Shown in pieces: positions 59,549 to 64,000 of a DNA stretch of 64,000 nt. The notes beneath the pieces were generated by a model that saw nothing but the letters and a program-made list of their open reading frames with translations, did not search any database and was not told the origin of the DNA. Location: positions 2,893,454 to 2,957,453 of the forward strand of contig JAJEKV010000033.1 in assembly GCA_021234155.1 (NCBI GenBank). The letters run 5' to 3'. Each line of letters begins with the position of its first letter. Position 1 is the first letter of the stretch. Made by a program: the position numbers and the translations under genes. The DNA is from Isoetes taiwanensis. Its lineage: Eukaryota > Streptophyta > Lycopodiopsida > Isoetales > Isoetaceae.

Positions 59549-61700
59549 CATTACTCCCGCCGTTTACCCGGCGGCTTTGGTTGAATTTCCTTCACTTTGA
59601 CATTCATTTAACCGCGTGAATCATCATACAATATCCGCAGGATCATCGCAATGCTTTGTTTTACCTAAATAGCTCTGATTCCCTTTTTGTCTGTTTGGGC
59701 CGAGATGACCGTTACGCTTAGGAGAGCACTCCCCGAGGGGATGCATTCTACGCCCGCCGCCTTGTTCGGTTCAAGACGAGGAGTGGCCCGGGCCGGCCAT
59801 GGAGGCAAAATGCAGACCGCCAATAACCTACTTGGTCAAGCCAGACTCTAAGCCCAGCCCTCACAGAGCCAATTTTTTCCCGGGTTACTTGATCCATTTT
59901 GGCCTTTAATTCCCCTTACCTACATTGTTCCATCGACTAGAGGTCGCTTCACCTGGAGACCCGGGGCGCGTTATGAGTAATGACCGTGTGCTCAAAGAAT
60001 CGCTTCCTCCAGATTTTCATGGCCGAGGGCGCACTTGACATCGCAAGACGTATGGTTTGCTTTGGCTTGGCCACAAGGCCCTATCTCGAGCAAACCGATT
60101 TGGTCATCTGACCGCTAAAAAGAAAAAAGAACTCTTCCCGTGACCCCCGGGCCGACAGTTATCGTCCCCACTTCCATCAGCCCTTCGGGACTATTGACCG
60201 ATTCCTTTTCGGACGATGGTGGCGAAATTGTGCCATTCACAGGATTGCCCCATCTCTTAGGATCGACTAACCCATGCCCAATTGCCGCTCACATGGAACC
60301 TTTCTCCACTTCAAGATTCAAAGTTCTTATTTGAATACTTGCTACTACCACTAAGATGCCGCGACCGGGTGCCGTTCCACCGCTCACGCCGTGAAGCCGC
60401 CTTTCCACGGACACCCACGCCCTCCCACTCATCGAGGCTCGCGACTTGCCACCCATCACGGTATAGGGGCTAGTTGATTCGGCAAGGTGAGTTGTTACAC
60501 ACTTCCTTAGCTGATTTCGACTTCCATGACCACCGCCCCGCTGTCTTAATCAATCAACACCCTTTGTGGGATCTAGGTTAGCGCCAGCACTTGGGCATCG
60601 TGAATCCTACGGCTTCATCCCCAGACGCCAGCCTCGGCTACTAAAATGGCCATTCCACTTTAGACTGTTCCTGTACGGGTTCAATGGAGCAACCCCTACG
60701 CCTTTACCTTATTTAAAGTTTGAGAATAGGTCAGGGAGTTTTCGCCTCCGATGCTCTTAATCATTTGCTTTTACCCGATAAAACTTTGAACCAGCTCCAC
60801 TATCCTTGGGAAACTTCTGAGGGAACCAGCTACTAGATGGTTCATTAGTCTTCGCCTATATACCCAAGTCTCAATTTAACGCATTTGCACGCCAAGATCA
60901 AGCATTTGCAGCCTCCACCGAAGTTTCCTCTCGCTTCCCCGCCGCTGCATAGTTCACCACATCTTTCGTCCCAACAGCATGCTCACACTCAAACCTTTCA
61001 CACAAGATCGCGTCTACGCATGGTGCAAGCTCGGTCAAATGGCTCCCATGCACGCTTTTTCGCCAAGACGGGGTTTGAACCTACACCAACTCGCACGCAT
61101 GTTAGACTCCTTGGTCCGGTGTTTCAAGACGGCCAAATGGAAAGCCCCACAAGCCAACGTCCGGAAAGGCCCGGAGTGCACGAAGTCTTCGCCAATGAAG
61201 CATCCGCCCAAGCCAGAAAAGCCCGCCCTCCTGGGCATAATTGGGATACATGGTCCCTCTTTATCATGAATGGAATTGGTGGCTGCGGTGGTAGAGGCGG
61301 ACCGGTACGCGTTAAAACTTGGCGGGGCGCGCAGCCTGTTACTTCCCTCCTATGCCAAGCGCACAACTCTTTTCCGAAATTCGCTGCGCCTTTCTCAGCG
61401 GTACTTATTGTTGTATGGAATTCGCGCCGATATTTAGCCTTGGATGGAATTACGCGCGGGAACGTTTAGCAGGCGGGCTGGTGGAAACTACGTGGAACAA
61501 CAGGGTGGAACGACCGAGCTCTCTCTCTCTCACCACTCTCGAGCGTCCACGCCAGGGCTGGGCGGGTCCGGCGGAAGGACTACAATTCGCGAACGCAAAA
61601 CACCACGATTCTCAATCTGGCACCTTCCGCCGCCGCTACTAGGAAATCCTCGTTGGTTTTTTTCTCCCCGCTTAATGATATGCTTAAACTCAGCGGGTAG
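59160..61700 (-). pseudogene. Cytosolic 26S (LSU) rRNA pseudogene, 3'-truncated
   Basis: On the minus strand this is a colinear 26S rRNA sequence. The 5' end is plain: CTACCCGCTGAGTTTAAGCA at 61700-61681. Further in come blocks matching ACTATTCTCAAACTTTAAA-type sequence near 60725, GACTCTCTTAAGGTAGCC near 59565 and GACTTGAGAGGTGTAGGATAAG near 59360. The last part near 59180-59230 reads GGCGGAAGACATTGTCAGGT and GGCTGGGGCGGCACATCTG, normally about two-thirds into the molecule. Homology then stops. Indels in universally conserved helices (CTAATTAGTGAGCGCATG lacks a C; GTGAAAATACC has an extra A) show it is not functional. No 5.8S or ITS follows beyond 61700. It is GC-rich and keeps many CpG sites, unlike its AT-rich flanks. 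Confidence 0.85.
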
Positions 61701-62221
61701 CCTTATGATTGTAGTAGACCTGACTCTTCAGGAGTAGCCAATGATGCATGTGACTGTGAACTAGATATTAATGCGAAGTCCATGAATCTGTGCATTATTA
61801 ATTTTTACTGAATGTGAGGGATGTTGTAGTGCAGATATATGGGCAGGATGTTATGGCAGCTGCTAAAGTTGGCTTGATGAAACAAAATCAGCCATGCCAT
61901 TTACATGTTCATTTTAGACAGATCTAGTCTCGACTTTAGGTGCTTTCTCGTGGCCGACATTTTTAAATTGCACAATAAATGGATAATGCTTTTACTGTAA
62001 GTAAGCAAGTAAGGTTTTATTGTCAATTGACAGAGGGGTTATGTCACAGTGGTGTAAGCACTGCATCAAAAACCATGTTTGGCTACTTTATATTTACAAG
62101 AGTTGTTGTTGTGCAGCCGTAGGCTAAAGAGATCGTAACATAAAAAAAAGAACCCATTCTTTTGACAGGGAAAAATTAGTTCACTCTATAGCCCACGTAC
62201 CCACTTATTACTCTCATGACA
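61701..62221. other. Noncoding, no gene seen
   Basis: Directly past the 26S 5' end the sequence is unrelated to ITS2. No gene or repeat is recognised. Confidence 0.45.
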
Positions 62222-62261
62222 CTTGCTCCAATGGCCGATTTGGTCTCCGTGAACGTTAAAA

Positions 62262-62352
<91 letters not shown>
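62222..62352 (+). mobile_element. LINE 3' terminus with long (TATC)n tail
   Basis: The terminal motif ATGGCCGATTTGGTCTCCGT then GAACGTTAAAAATC is followed by about 22 TATC units (62264-62352). The tail is the longest of this family here. No coding part is visible upstream. Confidence 0.75.
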
Positions 62353-64000
62353 AAATCAACCTGGACCGTAGGATCGTCCATATAGAATCTATATAGAAAC
62401 TCACAAGCCATCTGGGCCGTAGAATACGTCCCAAAGCTACGTGAGTTGTATGATCTCAAACGAACGGTCGGATAAGCGCGATAAACATAAGAACATATAT
62501 ATGTTAGATAGATAGATATACAATACAGGGCATAGGGCCCAAAATAGGAAAAACTCTTGAAGCAGTAACCACTTCTGTGGTGGCGCTTGCAACGTCTCTC
62601 AAAGACCAGCAAGAAACTGGAAATGGTTGTCTGGCAGTGGCGATTCTGGGATCAAACTTATGCTTGGCTCACGTCATGTGGATCATGAATGTGTAGTGCG
62701 AGAAGATAAGAATGCAGCTCCAGCAATACATCACCCTGAAATCATCCCCTGCATCAAACCTTCAACCTGCACTTCTCAACTGCAACCTAATAAAAGTACT
62801 TTTTGAAAAGTTAAATGCTCACTTACACGTCCTTATACAATACGCGTTCTTCTGTATGAACCAACCAGCCATATGGTAACTTTTCATACGACCAACAATT
62901 GGGCAAACAATATCAACATTTGAAAGTAGAAATCTAAAATAGGTACCATGCCGAGGGCTTATCCATTACTTTTATCAATGTACTCAACTGCCTCGCATGT
63001 TCCACATTTTGGATTTCCCATTCGTTTAAATTCTCGGACTGTACCTGCACGTCTTGGCTTGATGCTCTGCAAGTCGAAATCGCCTCCAGACAAGCCGTGG
63101 TAAGTTGGGGATTTTTTGTAAAATCTAGAACAATCACCAACTCAAAAAAATGCATCAGGTAATATAATTGCTTGTTTGGAGGCATGCTGATTTTCAGTTA
63201 GAAGGCCGGGCTTGAAAAACTTGCGTGTTTATTACTTACGAGTAAAGAATTCATTGTTAAATCTTACCTTGTGAACTCATGCAAGCTTAGTGTAGGATCA
63301 AAACATCGTCCATTTTTCTCTCATAATTAGCTCTAAGCATTTACACCTTCCTCTTTTCTTCCGTCATCCATTCTTCTCTCATACTCAGCTCTAATCTAGT
63401 AGAAGCATTTACACCTTCCTCTCTTTTCTTCCTTCGTCAAGGTGATCAAAGAAATGAGTTAAACATTATTATGGTTGAAACATTTGACTTATTATGGAAT
63501 TCTACGTTTGCATTTTATTTTGCTAGATTTCATTCTTTTAGCCTGAGACATCAAAATCTGAGTAAGTTTAGGCATGCACATGATGTTCTGGTACTCAAGC
63601 TTTATGTTTCTGTGCAATGTTCAGGGACTGTTACCGTGGATCAGTAGAGTTTGAGTTGAGTAGAAGGTCATCCGGAATTTGGATAACCACTCTGTTTCTC
63701 ACTTTATATGATTGGCCGGGTATTTATCCAGAAAAAATACGCCCTTTAAACTCTAATATCTGAGGCATGCATATAATAACACGTTACAAAAGTAATGATT
63801 ATGAAGCATACAGAATTGTACAGTAGAGAGAATCTATTATCATTTAAGTATTCGAATTCATTTACAAGAGATAAATTGGACATGCTTTGCTAGGTTTTCA
63901 CTGTTGTGTTTTGATGTATATCCTTCTATAATCGTGAGTAAATTTTCAAGTTCTACACTGGATTTTGCAGCAAAAGCATTGGGTGATGCTACTGTTTCCA
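62353..64000. other. Noncoding or unrecognised; short tandem duplication at 63310-63440
   Basis: A minus-strand frame at 62934-63185 (HARQLSTLIKVMDK at its C-terminal end) is helix-like but not recognised. At 63310-63440 a segment with TCTCTCATA, AGCTCTAA and GCATTTACACCTTCCTCT is duplicated, with a small insertion in copy two. Nothing else is supported. Confidence 0.35.

Noticed and set aside
60885-61469. A 194-codon plus-strand frame
   Set aside because: It lies antisense inside the 26S rRNA relic and is a by-product of GC-rich rDNA.
59160-61700. Organellar (plastid or mitochondrial) origin of the rRNA-like block
   Set aside because: The 5' end and internal blocks match cytosolic 26S rRNA, not 23S.

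Overview
This is a gene-poor, retroelement-rich stretch of a land-plant nuclear genome. The plant assignment rests on an intact three-exon DUF1218 membrane-protein gene, a complete small eight-cysteine lipid-transfer-like protein, a decayed NEDD1 gene (plant-type WD40 / gamma-tubulin targeting factor) with introns, and a decayed cytosolic 26S rDNA block. The main LINE family here is not the L1 type typical of flowering plants and ends in short-repeat tails. That hints at a fern, lycophyte or other non-angiosperm, but this is only an inference.

Layout. 1-2030: a rearranged LINE and an L1-type LINE 3' end. 2560-9090: tandem-repeat arrays leading into the longest LINE copy (ORF1-like, endonuclease, RT, C-terminal Cys/His region, 3' stem-loop, short-repeat tail). 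9270-14260: dispersed repeats and two more copies of the same LINE family. 14490-15043: a foldback element. 15050-21262: repeat-rich noncoding DNA and a truncated Ty3/gypsy pol on the minus strand. 23718-24695: the DUF1218 gene, with a possible DUF1218-like relic facing it. 27297-34832: two minus-strand LINE relics around a hypothetical coiled-coil ORF. 35150-43270: LTR-like and dispersed repeats, tandem duplications and a decayed L1-type LINE. 45119-48060: a LINE RT fragment and a LINE endonuclease fragment, each preceded by a compound CT/CA microsatellite. 50328-53334: the NEDD1 pseudogene. 54481-54741: the lipid-transfer-like gene. 56572-57169: a broken ParB-like ORF. 57275-58356: palindrome-rich repeats. 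59160-61700: 26S rDNA relic (minus). 62222-62352: another LINE 3' end.

Only the DUF1218 gene and the lipid-transfer-like gene look clearly functional. Most of the rest belongs to one LINE family. At least nine 3' ends share a terminal sequence but carry different microsatellite tails. Five of them also share a stem-loop whose stem sequence varies while pairing is kept. That 3' structure, the ParB-like ORF, the multiply broken NEDD1 copy and the rDNA relic are the most interesting items. All coordinates and alignments come from reading by eye; no searches were run.
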